A stretch of 64,000 nucleotides of DNA from Novosphingobium sp. PhB57 (GCF_004342985.1 NZ_SMBO01000006.1:124001-188000), one strand, 5' to 3'; counted from the first letter of the stretch, positions 37,483-46,374 are shown. Numbers and translations are program-made. The notes: generated by a model from the letters alone, not told the origin.

Positions 37483-37500
37483 TCCGGGCGTGAGCCCGGA
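37483..37500 (-). terminator. Hairpin after the nucleoside transporter gene
   Basis: A perfect 7-bp stem (37483-37489 with 37494-37500) with a 4-base loop begins 9 bases beyond the transporter stop. Reading on the reverse strand it is preceded by a T-rich sequence but not followed by one, so termination is uncertain; it may act with the large palindrome. Confidence 0.5.
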
Positions 37501-37509
37501 CAAAAACTC

Positions 37510-38850
37510 TCAGCTCAGGCCGAGGAACAGGCCGGCCAGTGCCGCGCTCATCAGGTTCGAGAGGCTGCCTGCGCAGAGCGCGCGCACGCCGAGCCGGGCG
37601 ATGATCGGGCGCTGATTGGGGGCGAGGCTGCCGGTGACGGCCATCTGGATGGCGATAGAGGAGAAGTTCGCGAAGCCGCAAAGCGCGAAGGTGACGACGG
37701 CCACGGTGCGCGGGCTGAGCGCCGTCATCTGGCCGAGGTCGATGAAGGCGACGAATTCGTTGAGTACGATCTTGCTGCCGAACAGGCTGCCGGCCTGCAT
37801 GGCCTCGTTCCAGTCCGGCACGGCGAGCAGGTAGAATACCGGCGCGAAGATGTAGCCGAGCAGGCCCTGGAAGGTCACGCCGCTGAAGCCGAACAGCCCG
37901 CCGATCCAGCCGACAAGGCCGTTGGCCAGCGCGATCAGCGCCACGAAGGCCAGCACCATGGCGCCGACGGCCACGGCCAGCTTCACGCCGGTCTGGGCGC
38001 CTTGCGAGGCGGCCATGATGATGTTGGCGGGCTTTTCTTCCTCGTGCTCGAGCGCTTCCGGCTCATCGACGTGGACGCCGGGCAAGTGGGTCACGTCGGC
38101 GCGGTTGAGCGCGGCGGCAGCGGCACCGGCGGGGGGCAGGGTGCTCTCGTGAACGGCAAGCTCTTCGCCCGCGATGGTCTGGACCTGTCCGGGGCGGGGA
38201 TCGGGCATGATCATCTTGGCCATGAAGATGCCGCCCGGCGCCGACATGAAGGCGGCGGCGACCAGGTAGTCGATACGGATGCCCATCGAGGCATAGGCGG
38301 CCAGGATCGTGCCGGCCACGCCGGCCAGGCCGACGCTCATCACGCAGAACAGCTGCGAGGGATTGAGATTGGCCAGGTAGGGGCGGATCACCAAGGGAGC
38401 TTCGCTCTGCCCGACGAAGATGTTCGAGGCCGCGCAGAGGCTCTCCACCTTGCTGATGCCGGTCAGCTTCTCCAGCCCGCCGCCGATCCAGCGCACCACC
38501 AGCGGCATGATCTTGAGATAATAGAGGATCGAGATCAGCGAGGCGAAGAAGATGATTACCGGCAGGGCCGAGATGGCGAAGCTGTGGCCGCCGATCTCGG
38601 GGCTGGCGAGCGGGCCGAACAGGAAGTCGACGCCCGCGTGGGCATAGCCGAGCAGGCTTTCGACGCCGGCCGCCGCGCCGCCAAGCAGGTCCTTGCCGAA
38701 AGGAACGTAGAGCACGAGCGCCGCCAGGCCCGCCTGCAGCGCGAAGGCCGCGCCCACCACGCGCAGACGGATCGCCCGGCGGTTGGTGGAGAGCAGAAAG
38801 GCGACGGCCATGATGAGAACGATGCCGAGCAGACTGTAGGCGACGTGCAT
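37510..38850 (-). CDS. Concentrative nucleoside transporter (NupC/CNT family)
   Basis: A 446-residue inner-membrane symporter for nucleosides. It has the CNT layout: N-terminal helices (YSLLGIVLIMAVAFLLS), the gate region GGHSFAISALPVIIFFASLISILYYL, the conserved ASNIFVGQSEAPLVIRPYL, and the C-terminal GSKIVLNEFVAFIDL with FALCGFANFSSIAIQ. The central stretch at about 220-275 is a hydrophilic, acidic loop (EPEALEHEEEKPAN) longer than in E. coli NupC. ATG 38850 follows GGGGACG. Substrate specificity cannot be read from the sequence. Confidence 0.93.
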   Translation of the reverse strand: MHVAYSLLGIVLIMAVAFLLSTNRRAIRLRVVGAAFALQAGLAALVLYVPFGKDLLGGAAAGVESLLGYAHAGVDFLFGPLASPEIGGHSFAISALPVIIFFASLISILYYLKIMPLVVRWIGGGLEKLTGISKVESLCAASNIFVGQSEAPLVIRPYLANLNPSQLFCVMSVGLAGVAGTILAAYASMGIRIDYLVAAAFMSAPGGIFMAKMIMPDPRPGQVQTIAGEELAVHESTLPPAGAAAAALNRADVTHLPGVHVDEPEALEHEEEKPANIIMAASQGAQTGVKLAVAVGAMVLAFVALIALANGLVGWIGGLFGFSGVTFQGLLGYIFAPVFYLLAVPDWNEAMQAGSLFGSKIVLNEFVAFIDLGQMTALSPRTVAVVTFALCGFANFSSIAIQMAVTGSLAPNQRPIIARLGVRALCAGSLSNLMSAALAGLFLGLS

Positions 38851-38953
38851 CGTCCCCGTTTCTCCGAAAATACGTGCTGAATCTGTGCGCAAACCTAGAG
38901 GCGCGCATCCATGACGGCTAGTGCAATTGTTCCGCGCCCGTTAGAGCATCGTC

Positions 38954-39631
38954 ATGGAACCGCAAGCCCCTGCAAGCGCGCAATCCCGCGCCATCGCCAT
39001 TCCCCGCTCGATGTTCGTGTTCTCCACGCTCTATGGCGGACTGGTCGTCCTGGCGGGCGTTCTGGGCATCAAGATCGCCTATCTCGGACATTGGCCGGTC
39101 TTCGGCGACCTGGCCGTCGAATCGGGGATTTTCGCGTTTCTGCTGCTGGTGGTGCTGTCGAGTGCGGTGGCCGAATTGCACGGCACGGCAGTCGCCAACC
39201 GGCTGGTCCGGTTCGGCTTCATCCCGCTGATCGTGTCGATGACGCTGCTTACGCTGGTGATCCACGTCGTCCCGGCTGCCCCGTTCTGGGACGATCAGGA
39301 AGCCTATGCCCGCCTCCTGGGGCAGGGCGCGCGCATGCAGTTTGCCGGGCTGGTGTCCTACGGCGTGTCGCAGACGCTGAACGTCACCGTGTTCTCGCGC
39401 CTTTCGGCCGGTCGCGAAGGGCGTATGCTGATGATGCGCGCCTGGATCGCGAGCTTGCTGTCGCAAGTGGTGGACACGCTGATCTTCATCACGATCTCCT
39501 TCGCCGGGGTCCTGCCGATCTGGGACATCATGGGCGGGCAGATCATCGCCAAGCTGGTGCTCTCGACGATCATGGTGCCCCCGTTCATCTGGCTCTTCGT
39601 GAAGCTGGGCCGCAAGCTGGACGGCGTCTGA
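38954..39631 (+). CDS. yhhQ: Queuosine precursor transporter YhhQ (VUT family)
   Basis: A 225-residue membrane protein with six or so helices. It matches the vitamin-uptake-like (DUF165) family: FSTLYGGLVVLAGVLGIKI, SAVAELHGTAVANRLVRFGF, and the C-terminal SLLSQVVDTLIFITISFAG with QIIAKLVLSTIMVPPFIWL. In E. coli YhhQ imports the queuosine precursors preQ0 or preQ1. The conserved E in AELHG and Q/D in SQVVDT fit. It is divergent from the nucleoside transporter. A queuosine riboswitch was not seen upstream. Confidence 0.9.
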   Translation: MEPQAPASAQSRAIAIPRSMFVFSTLYGGLVVLAGVLGIKIAYLGHWPVFGDLAVESGIFAFLLLVVLSSAVAELHGTAVANRLVRFGFIPLIVSMTLLTLVIHVVPAAPFWDDQEAYARLLGQGARMQFAGLVSYGVSQTLNVTVFSRLSAGREGRMLMMRAWIASLLSQVVDTLIFITISFAGVLPIWDIMGGQIIAKLVLSTIMVPPFIWLFVKLGRKLDGV

Positions 39632-39821
39632 CCTGAAATCCGCTTCGGGCGCATTCTGTCAGCAGCGGCGCAAGTCGTTGTTGGGGGAACGAGGCGGGCG
39701 AGAGCCCGTTTTGCACGGCCGTAAGGTCGGACAGGCAACCGACGGGGCGGGAGCGAAATAATCGGTCGTTTTTCCCCGAAATTGGGGTTTAATTCCTGAC
39801 GCAGGGGTCTAATAGCGGCCC

Positions 39822-40721
39822 ATGCCGATTCCGCACGATCCCGCCATGCTCTCGAAAGCCGAGACGCTCGTCGATGCGCTGCCCTACCTGCAGCGTTATG
39901 CCGGTCGCACGTTCGTCGTGAAGTACGGCGGCCATGCCATGGGCGACCCCGAACTGGCGCGCGATTTCGCGGAAGACGTGGTCCTGCTCAAGGCGGTGGG
40001 GATCAACCCGGTGGTCGTCCACGGCGGCGGCCCGCAGATCGGCGCCATGCTCAAGACCATGGGCGTGGAATCGCGCTTCGTCGACGGGCTTCGCGTCACG
40101 GACAAGCAGACCGCGCAAGTGGCCGAAATGGTCCTCTCGGGCGTGATCAACAAGGAAATCGTCGGCTGGATCGCGCAGGCCGGCGGCAAGGCCATGGGCA
40201 TTTCCGGCAAGGACGGCGGCCTCGTCACCGCCAGCAAGGTGCAGCGCACCGCCAAGGACCCCGACAGCAATATCGAGCGTGTCGTCGACCTCGGCTTCGT
40301 GGGCGAACCGGCCCATATCGACATCAGCGTGATCGAGACGATTTCCTCGGCCGGCATGATCCCGGTGATCGCGCCGATCGCCCCGGGCGAAGACGGGCAG
40401 ACCTACAATATCAATGCCGACACCATGGCCGGTGCCGTGGCTGCAGCGCTGGGGGCCTCGCGCCTGTTCCTGCTCACCGACGTGCGCGGCGTGCTCGACA
40501 AGCAGGGCGAGCTGCTGACCGACCTGACCCCGGCCGACATTGTCCACCTGCAGCGCAACGGCACCATTTCCGGCGGCATGATCCCCAAGCTGGAAACCTG
40601 CATCCACGCGGTCGAGGCCGGCTGCGAGGCGGCTGTCGTGCTTGACGGGCGGGTTTCGCATGCCATGCTGCTGGAAATATTCACGCAGGAAGGCGCCGGA
40701 ACGCTGATCCGCGCAGGCTGA
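39822..40721 (+). CDS. argB: Acetylglutamate kinase
   Basis: A 299-residue amino-acid kinase catalysing the second step of arginine synthesis. Motifs are VVKYGGHAMGD (ATP site), NPVVVHGGGPQIGAML, ESRFVDGLRVT, and NINADTMAGAVAAALGASRLFLLTDVRGVLD. The N-terminal helix (SKAETLVDALPYLQRYAGR) is the extension typical of arginine-inhibited, hexameric enzymes, so feedback inhibition by arginine is likely. It stands alone here; other arg genes are elsewhere. Triple short repeats lie just beyond its end. Confidence 0.97.
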   Translation: MPIPHDPAMLSKAETLVDALPYLQRYAGRTFVVKYGGHAMGDPELARDFAEDVVLLKAVGINPVVVHGGGPQIGAMLKTMGVESRFVDGLRVTDKQTAQVAEMVLSGVINKEIVGWIAQAGGKAMGISGKDGGLVTASKVQRTAKDPDSNIERVVDLGFVGEPAHIDISVIETISSAGMIPVIAPIAPGEDGQTYNINADTMAGAVAAALGASRLFLLTDVRGVLDKQGELLTDLTPADIVHLQRNGTISGGMIPKLETCIHAVEAGCEAAVVLDGRVSHAMLLEIFTQEGAGTLIRAG

Positions 40722-40739
40722 TTTCGCTCCGGCTCAAAT

Positions 40740-40786
40740 CTGTTCAGGCCCAAAACTGTTCAGGTTCGGTCTGTTCAGGTTGGGCC
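40740..40786. repeat. Three CTGTTCAGG direct repeats within a 7-bp inverted repeat
   Basis: CTGTTCAGG occurs at 40740-40748, 40756-40764 and 40771-40779, with 16- and 15-base periodicity. GGCCCAA (40747-40753) and TTGGGCC (40780-40786) form an inverted repeat across the last two. They lie between argB and the next gene, 47 bases before its start, so an operator or mRNA element is possible. Confidence 0.7.
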
Positions 40787-40832
40787 AGAACTGCAAAGAG
40801 GAACTATCGGGCTGAAAGGCACTTCGAGCCAC

Positions 40833-41384
40833 ATGCGTAATACCCTCGTCATCGCCGGCGCCGTTTCGGCCATCACCCTCCTGCTTGCGGCCTGCAATGG
40901 CGAGCCGGTGGCCGAATCCAGCAGCGATCCGACCAGCGCTGCGAGCGAGGCGATCGCTGCCAGCGAAGAACCTTCCGGCGATGCCACCGCAGCGGCCACC
41001 AATGGCCTTGCAGCCCAGCTCGACCAGACCGCGCTGGGCGAACGCCGCGATCCCGAACGTCTCCTGCGCTACTACGTCAATGCCCTGCGCATCGGCGACT
41101 GGGACGATGCCGCCAAGGCCTGGACGCTCGATGCGCAGATGACGCCCAGCCGCCTGGCCGAGGAATTCGGCGGCGATGCCGGCCCGCGCATCGCGCTGGG
41201 CCGCGGCGACAGCAGCAATGCCGCCGGTACGCTCTATTACGAGGCGCCGGTGGTGCTGGACTTCGCAGATGGCCGCCCCTCGCGCCGCGGCAGCATCGTG
41301 CTGCGCCGTATCAACGACTTGCCGGGTGCCAGCGAGCAACAGCTCAACTGGCGCATCGAACGGATGTCGACCGTCACCCGGTAA
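40833..41384 (+). CDS. Hypothetical lipoprotein
   Basis: A 183-residue lipoprotein with lipobox LLAAC (Cys21), an Ala/Ser/Glu-rich linker to about residue 60, then a compact domain with RLLRYYVNALRIGDWDDAAKAW and a beta-rich second half (GTLYYEAPVVLDFADGRPSRRGSIVLRRI). It looks like an NTF2/SnoaL-like or lipocalin-like fold, but I do not recognise the family. It is downstream of argB and upstream of yggT on the same strand. No catalytic motif is evident. Confidence 0.75.
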   Translation: MRNTLVIAGAVSAITLLLAACNGEPVAESSSDPTSAASEAIAASEEPSGDATAAATNGLAAQLDQTALGERRDPERLLRYYVNALRIGDWDDAAKAWTLDAQMTPSRLAEEFGGDAGPRIALGRGDSSNAAGTLYYEAPVVLDFADGRPSRRGSIVLRRINDLPGASEQQLNWRIERMSTVTR

Positions 41385-41570
41385 TCTCTCGCAGCAAATC
41401 CCGCAGGCGCCCGGCCGAGAGGCCGCGGCAGGCGGGGTTCGCCGGGCTTTCGGCCCCTTGCTCTGTAACCGAGCATTGCTCGGACCTTCCGGTCCTCTCC
41501 TGCGCTTGCTCCCCGCCCCCCGCCTCGGCTATCAGGCGGACGCTCCATTCCTCAGAAAGGCCCCACGCCC

Positions 41571-41855
41571 ATGCTCGGCGGTGTGATCAACGCCCTTATC
41601 TACCTCGTCCAGATCCTGACGACCCTCGTGCTCGTGCAGTTCGTGCTGGGCCTGCTGATCGCCTTCAACGTGGTCAACCTGCACAATCGGTTCGTCGAGG
41701 CGATCTGGCGCGCGCTCAATGCGCTGCTCGATCCGATCCTCAGCCCGATCCGGCGCATCATGCCCAATACCGGCGGGATCGACTTTTCGCCGATGGTGCT
41801 GATCATCGGTCTCAACGTCCTCATCATGATCCTCCAGCCGATGGCGTACGCCTGA
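41571..41855 (+). CDS. YggT family membrane protein
   Basis: A 94-residue protein with two hydrophobic segments (about 5-30, ALIYLVQILTTLVLVQFVLGLL, and 74-92) flanking a loop with NRFVEAIWRALNALLDPILSPIRRIMP, the signature of YggT/Ycf19 proteins. These help place or stabilise membrane complexes and affect cell division and osmotic response in some bacteria. It starts 8 bases after a GAAAGG ribosome site, and its stop is one base before the folD start, so they share a message. Confidence 0.92.
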   Translation: MLGGVINALIYLVQILTTLVLVQFVLGLLIAFNVVNLHNRFVEAIWRALNALLDPILSPIRRIMPNTGGIDFSPMVLIIGLNVLIMILQPMAYA

Positions 41856-41856
41856 T

Positions 41857-42768
41857 ATGAGCGCAGACACCAGAATCATCGACGGCAAGGCTTTCGCCGA
41901 GGGCCTGCGCACCCGCATCGCCGCCGTCGCGGCCGATTTCGAGGCTAAGGCCGGCCGCAAGGCGGGCCTCGCGGTCGTGCTGGTGGGCGAAGACCCGGCC
42001 AGCCAGGTCTATGTCCGCAACAAGGGCAAGCAGACCGTGGCGGCGGGCATGGAAAGCTTCGAGCACAAGCTGCCTGCAGACGCGTCCGAGGCCGACCTGC
42101 TGGCCGTGGTCGAGCAGCTCAATGCCGATCCGGCGGTGGACGGCATCCTCGTCCAGCTGCCGCTGCCCGCGCACATGAACGAGCAAAAGGTCATTGCCAC
42201 GATCAATCCCGACAAGGACGTGGACGGTTTCCACGTCGTCAATGTCGGGCGTCTCGCCACCGGGCTGCCGGGCTTCGTGCCTTGCACGCCGCTGGGCTGC
42301 GTGATGCTGCTGAAGGACCGGCTCGGCTCGCTTTCGGGCCTGGATGCCGTGGTGATCGGTCGCTCCAACATCGTCGGCAAGCCGATGGCGCAGTTGCTGA
42401 TCGCGGAAAGCTGCACCGTCACCGTGGCGCATAGCCGCACGAAGGATCTGGCCGATGTGGTGCGCCGGGCCGACATCGTGGTGGCGGCGGTCGGCCGTCC
42501 CGAGATGGTCAAGGGCGACTGGATCAAGCCCGGCGCCACCGTGATCGACGTGGGTATCAACCGCGTTCCCCGTACCGACCAGGGTGCCGAGGAAGGCAAG
42601 ACCCGGCTGGTGGGCGATGTGGACTTCGCTTCGGCGGCCGAGGTTGCTGGAGCGATCACCCCGGTTCCCGGCGGGGTCGGTCCGATGACCATTGCCGTCC
42701 TGCTGCGCAACACGATCGTCGCCGCGCACCGCAGCGCGGGCCTGGCGCTGGACGAGAGCGCCCTTTGA
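41857..42768 (+). CDS. folD: Methylenetetrahydrofolate dehydrogenase/cyclohydrolase FolD
   Basis: A 303-residue bifunctional enzyme that interconverts 5,10-methylene- and 10-formyl-tetrahydrofolate. Key motifs are VVLVGEDPASQVYVRNKGKQ (with the catalytic Tyr and Lys), GILVQLPLPAHM, DGFHVVNVGRL, PCTPLGCV and the NADP-binding GRSNIVGKPMAQLL. It ends DINRVP-type and PGGVGPMTIAVLLRNT. The stop overlaps a TTG start of the next gene. Length is normal. Confidence 0.97.
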   Translation: MSADTRIIDGKAFAEGLRTRIAAVAADFEAKAGRKAGLAVVLVGEDPASQVYVRNKGKQTVAAGMESFEHKLPADASEADLLAVVEQLNADPAVDGILVQLPLPAHMNEQKVIATINPDKDVDGFHVVNVGRLATGLPGFVPCTPLGCVMLLKDRLGSLSGLDAVVIGRSNIVGKPMAQLLIAESCTVTVAHSRTKDLADVVRRADIVVAAVGRPEMVKGDWIKPGATVIDVGINRVPRTDQGAEEGKTRLVGDVDFASAAEVAGAITPVPGGVGPMTIAVLLRNTIVAAHRSAGLALDESAL

Positions 42769-43487
42769 ACCGGCCGCCGGCCCGGGTCCTGGCCGCTGTC
42801 GCCGGCGGGCTGGCGCTCTTCGCGCTGGCCGCCGGCCCGGCCGATGCCCGGCGCCGACCGGAATATGCGCCGGGTAACGGCACGGCCAATCCCAGCGCCC
42901 TTGTCGCCGCCGAAATCGCTTTCGCGCGAACGGCGCGCGAGAAGGGCCAATGGAAGGCCTTCGACGAATTCGCCGACGATGAAGCGGTGATGTTCGTGCC
43001 GGAACCGGTCCGCGCCAAGGAATGGCTCAGCGGCCGCAAGGAGCCGGCGGCGCCGGTGCAGTGGCAGGCCCATCAGGTCTGGATGAGCTGCGACGGCACC
43101 ATGGGCGTGACCAAGGGCGCCTGGCAGCAGCCCGATGGCACGGTGGGCTATTTCACGACGATCTGGCAGCAGCGCAAGAAAGGCGACTATCGCTGGGTTC
43201 TCGACCAGGGGGATGCGCTTGCGCAGCCGCTCAAGGAACCGGAAATGCTCTCGGCATCCGTTGCCGATTGTGCCGGCGGACCGGGCGACGAGCTGCTGGT
43301 CGAGCGGGACCGCGAAAAGACCGCGCCCGGCATGGACGGCCGGGGGCGCTCGAAGGACGGCACCTTGACGTGGCGTTACCATGTCGAAGCCGATCACTCG
43401 CGCTGGCTGGCCGTATCGATGAAGAAGAACGGGGCGATGACCGAAGTGCTGCGCAGCGAAGTGGCCGCGCCGAAAGACCGGAACTAG
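42765..43487 (+). CDS. Hypothetical exported protein (SnoaL/DUF4440-like)
   Basis: A 240-residue protein with a signal peptide (about 1-28, cut after ADA) and an alpha+beta domain. VAAEIAFARTAREKGQWKAFDEFADDEAVMFVPEPV is the typical first helix and strand of NTF2-like DUF4440 proteins, followed by WMSCDGTMGVTKGAW and YFTTIWQQRKKGDYRWVLDQGD. The start is TTG at 42765 overlapping the folD stop (TTGA), as for nudC. No catalytic set is evident. The function is unknown; the NTF2-like call is from sequence style. Confidence 0.78.
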   Translation: MNRPPARVLAAVAGGLALFALAAGPADARRRPEYAPGNGTANPSALVAAEIAFARTAREKGQWKAFDEFADDEAVMFVPEPVRAKEWLSGRKEPAAPVQWQAHQVWMSCDGTMGVTKGAWQQPDGTVGYFTTIWQQRKKGDYRWVLDQGDALAQPLKEPEMLSASVADCAGGPGDELLVERDREKTAPGMDGRGRSKDGTLTWRYHVEADHSRWLAVSMKKNGAMTEVLRSEVAAPKDRN

Positions 43488-43501
43488 GGGCAACGAACGG
43501 C

Positions 43502-44137
43502 ATGTATGAAGTCTTCCTCAGTGCCTTCGTCACGCTCTTCGTGGTGATCGATCCCCCCGGCTGCGCGCCGATCTATGCGGGACTTTCGGCCGACGCCAGC
43601 CGTTCGCAGGCGATCTCCATGGCGGCACGCGCCTGCATGATCGCCAGCGCCATCCTGGTGGTCTTCGCGCTGTTCGGCGCCCGCCTGCTCGGCGCGCTCC
43701 ACATCGAGCTGAACGCTTTCCGCATCGCCGGCGGCATCATGCTGTTCATGATCGCCATCGACATGGTCTTCGAAAAGCGCACCCAGCGCCGCGAGGAGCG
43801 GGCCGAGAAGATCATCGCTCACAATGCCGAGACGCCTGAGATCGACGACGTCTCGGTCTTCCCGATGGCCATGCCGATGCTGGCCGGGCCGGGATCGATC
43901 GCGACGATCATGCTGCTCACGTCCCGCGCGCACGGGGCGGAGCAGACCATGGCGATCCTGGCCGCCATGGTGGCGGTCATGCTGCTGAGCTTCGCCGCCC
44001 TGGCCGCTGCCGGACCGCTCATGCGGGTGCTGGGAGACAAAGTCGAAGCCGTCATCACGCGGCTGCTGGGCGTGCTGCTGGCGGCGCTGGCGGCGCAATA
44101 TGTGATCGACGGGGTGAAGACGGTCCTACTGCAATAA
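43502..44137 (+). CDS. MarC family membrane protein
   Basis: A 211-residue six-helix inner-membrane protein of the MarC/YchE family. VTLFVVIDPPGCAPIY is the family signature, with FRIAGGIMLFMIAIDMVF and VFPMAMPMLAGPGSIATIMLL in the second half and KVEAVITRLLGVLLAALAAQYVIDGV at the end. The family is described as NAAT (neutral amino-acid transporter-like), though MarC does not itself cause antibiotic resistance. It starts 14 bases after the preceding gene. Confidence 0.93.
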   Translation: MYEVFLSAFVTLFVVIDPPGCAPIYAGLSADASRSQAISMAARACMIASAILVVFALFGARLLGALHIELNAFRIAGGIMLFMIAIDMVFEKRTQRREERAEKIIAHNAETPEIDDVSVFPMAMPMLAGPGSIATIMLLTSRAHGAEQTMAILAAMVAVMLLSFAALAAAGPLMRVLGDKVEAVITRLLGVLLAALAAQYVIDGVKTVLLQ

Positions 44138-44205
44138 GGCGAATTCATCGCGGGTTCAGCGCCTGAGGGCAGTCTTGCCCTTCTCTGCCGCAAAAGGAGG
44201 GTGCG

Positions 44206-44577
44206 ATGCTCCGCTTGCTGTCTGCCGGTTTCGCTGGAGCGCTGCTTCTGGCCGCGTCCATTGCCGAGGCGCAGATCGTCGGTCCCCCGGCGCCGAGGCC
44301 CGGCACCGCCTCCCCTGACGCGGCCCGGCAGACCGCCGACGAGGCTAGTTACCGCATAGACTTGCGCAAGGCGGACCAGGCCATTCGCGAGGGGCGGGAG
44401 TCGGGTCGTCTCTCGAAGCAGGAAGCCAAGGGTCTGCGCAAGGAACAGCGGCAGATCGGCTCCCTGGCGGAACGCTACGGCAGCGACGGTATGTCGCCGC
44501 GCGAAGCGGACGAACTCTACATGCGCTCCCGCGTGCTGGAGAGTCAGGCCAGGTTACCCGGTAAAGACAAGCGCTAG
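44206..44577 (+). CDS. Hypothetical small exported protein
   Basis: A 123-residue protein with a signal peptide (about 1-22, cut after AEA) and a Pro-rich start (GPPAPRPGT). The rest is a charged helix pair, YRIDLRKADQAIREGRESGRLSKQEAKGLRKEQRQIGSL, which resembles short helical-bundle proteins with an EF-hand-like or SHOCT-like look. AAGGAGG at 44195 gives a strong ribosome site. Its genomic place between marC and a convergent Lon-N gene gives no hint. I do not recognise a named family. Confidence 0.75.
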   Translation: MLRLLSAGFAGALLLAASIAEAQIVGPPAPRPGTASPDAARQTADEASYRIDLRKADQAIREGRESGRLSKQEAKGLRKEQRQIGSLAERYGSDGMSPREADELYMRSRVLESQARLPGKDKR

Positions 44578-44647
44578 GGCACGCTTTCGAGCGGGGCCGA
44601 TCGCCGGGGGCAGGCAGAACCGGGACGCGTGGGCGCTGCTTTAACCC

Positions 44648-45256
44648 CTACTGCAGGGTCACGGCGTCATCGTCGTCCGAGTGGCGGCCGAAGAACTGCA
44701 TCAGTTGCACCAGCAGTTCGCAGCGGAGCGGCAGGGTTTCCGCCTCCAGCAGGGCCTGCTTGGCCGCGGCATCGAAAGGCGCGATCTGCGAGACGCCGTT
44801 GATCAGCGACTGATCGTCGAGCCGCCCGACCTGGTCCCAGTCCACCGCATAGCCCTGGGCATCTGCGAAGCGCTTGGCTTCCCGCTCGAAGCTGGCGCGC
44901 TCGATCGGGGCGAGCACTTCGTCGTCGCGTTCCGCAAGGAGTTCGGCTTCGACCTGGCGGAACGGGGTCGGCACATCCAGTTCGCGCAGCAGGCGAAAAC
45001 GCGATTCGCCGGTGAGCACGATATTGAAGCGGCCGTCTTCCAGTGCCTCGACATCGCCGATGCGGCCAAGGCAGCCCACTGAAAACAGCGGGGCGCCTTC
45101 GGCCGGGCGCTGCGGCTGGATCATGCCGATGCGGCGATCTCGCGCCAGGGCGTCGCTCACCATCGCCCGGTAGCGGGGCTCGAAGATATGGAGCGGCAAT
45201 TGCAGCCCCGGATAGAGCACCGCTCCCGGGAGCGGAAAGATGGTGATTCGCGCCAC
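44648..45256 (-). CDS. Lon N-terminal substrate-binding domain protein
   Basis: A 202-residue protein consisting of only the LON substrate-binding (PUA-like) domain, without ATPase or protease parts. It opens ARITIFPLPGAVLYPGLQLPLHIFEPRYRAM and has GMIQPQ and GCLGRIGDVEALEDGRFNIVLTGESRF. Such stand-alone proteins (LonB-like/YcbN-type) are of uncertain function; they may present substrates to proteases. The start is GTG at 45256, two bases after the thioredoxin gene stop, and matches the family N-terminus. The gene is co-transcribed with the YbbN-like gene. Confidence 0.88.
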   Translation of the reverse strand: MARITIFPLPGAVLYPGLQLPLHIFEPRYRAMVSDALARDRRIGMIQPQRPAEGAPLFSVGCLGRIGDVEALEDGRFNIVLTGESRFRLLRELDVPTPFRQVEAELLAERDDEVLAPIERASFEREAKRFADAQGYAVDWDQVGRLDDQSLINGVSQIAPFDAAAKQALLEAETLPLRCELLVQLMQFFGRHSDDDDAVTLQ

Positions 45257-45258
45257 CG

Positions 45259-46170
45259 TCAGCCGAACAGCACGGTGGAGAGCTTGCGGCGGGTGGCGGA
45301 AACCCAGGGATCTTCGAGGCCGGTGACATCGAAGATCTGGAGCAGCTTGGCGCGCGCGGCACCTTCGTTCCATTCGCGGTCGGCAGCGACCATGCGCAGC
45401 AGCGTATCGGCGGCCGCGTCGCGCTCACCCGCGGCGAAGGCGGCGTTGGCGAACGCAAGCTGCGCTTCCATGTCGGCCGGGCGCTCGGCGGCGGCAGCGC
45501 GCAGGGCGGCGAGTTCGCTGTCCTCGGGCTTGTCCTTGGCAAGGGCAAGCGCAGTGCGGGCGCGTTCGACTTGCGGGTCGGCCGCCAGTTCCGGTTCGAG
45601 GCTGGCGAGAACCTGCTCGGCCTCGTCAAGGCGACCGGCGAGCACCAGTGCCCGCACGAACCCGGCGAGCACTTCGCCATTGTCCGGTGCCATTTCGAGG
45701 ATCTGCATGAAGATGGCGGCAGCGCGTTCGCCGTCGCCTCCGGCCAGGGCTTCCTCGCCCATGGCGATCAGCGGCGCGAGATCCTGCTGCGGCTCCGCGC
45801 CGTCCGGCTGGATGGGAAGCTGGGTCAGAAGCTGGTCCAGCGTCTGCTTGAGCTGCGATTCGGTGCGGGCATTGGTGAGGTCTGCCACCGGCTGCCCCTG
45901 GAAAATCGCATAGACCGTGGGGATCGAGCGCACCTGGAACTGCGAGGCGATGAACTGCTCTTCATCGACGTTCACTTTGGCAAGGATCACGCCCTTGTCG
46001 GCATATTCCGCGGCGACCTTCTCCAGCACCGGCGTCAGCGCCTTGCAGGGGCCGCACCATTCGGCCCAGAAATCGAGGATCACCAACTGCGTCATCGACG
46101 GTTCGGCTACCGTCTTGCGGAACCGGTCGACCGCTTTCTGTTCGTCGAGGTTGAGACCCATGCTGGCCAA
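45259..46170 (-). CDS. Thioredoxin/TPR co-chaperone (YbbN/CnoX-like)
   Basis: A 303-residue fusion of an N-terminal thioredoxin domain (about 15-120) and TPR-like repeats (about 135-290). The redox motif is WAEWCGPCKAL, so it keeps the CGPC pair, unlike E. coli YbbN, which has SQHC. YbbN/CnoX protects unfolded proteins from oxidation and passes them to GroEL. I chose the TTG start at 46170: GGGAG lies 8 bases upstream, whereas the ATG three codons later is too far from it. Downstream is the Lon-domain gene, 2 bases after. Confidence 0.92.
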   Translation of the reverse strand: MASMGLNLDEQKAVDRFRKTVAEPSMTQLVILDFWAEWCGPCKALTPVLEKVAAEYADKGVILAKVNVDEEQFIASQFQVRSIPTVYAIFQGQPVADLTNARTESQLKQTLDQLLTQLPIQPDGAEPQQDLAPLIAMGEEALAGGDGERAAAIFMQILEMAPDNGEVLAGFVRALVLAGRLDEAEQVLASLEPELAADPQVERARTALALAKDKPEDSELAALRAAAAERPADMEAQLAFANAAFAAGERDAAADTLLRMVAADREWNEGAARAKLLQIFDVTGLEDPWVSATRRKLSTVLFG

Positions 46171-46374
46171 GATACGTGCTCCCGTGAAAAACGAATGGCA
46201 CCCTAGATCGTCCTTCGGGACGGATTTGTGAAGGGTTCATGTCCAGTTAGGTGTGGTTCTGCGGGGCTTCTGAAAATTCTTTCGATTTTCCTCTTGCGGC
46301 CCTCAAAAGGCACTGCTAGTGGCGCGCCTCCACCCCGGACCTGCCGGTTACTCCAGCAGGTCTTGAACGTCAGA

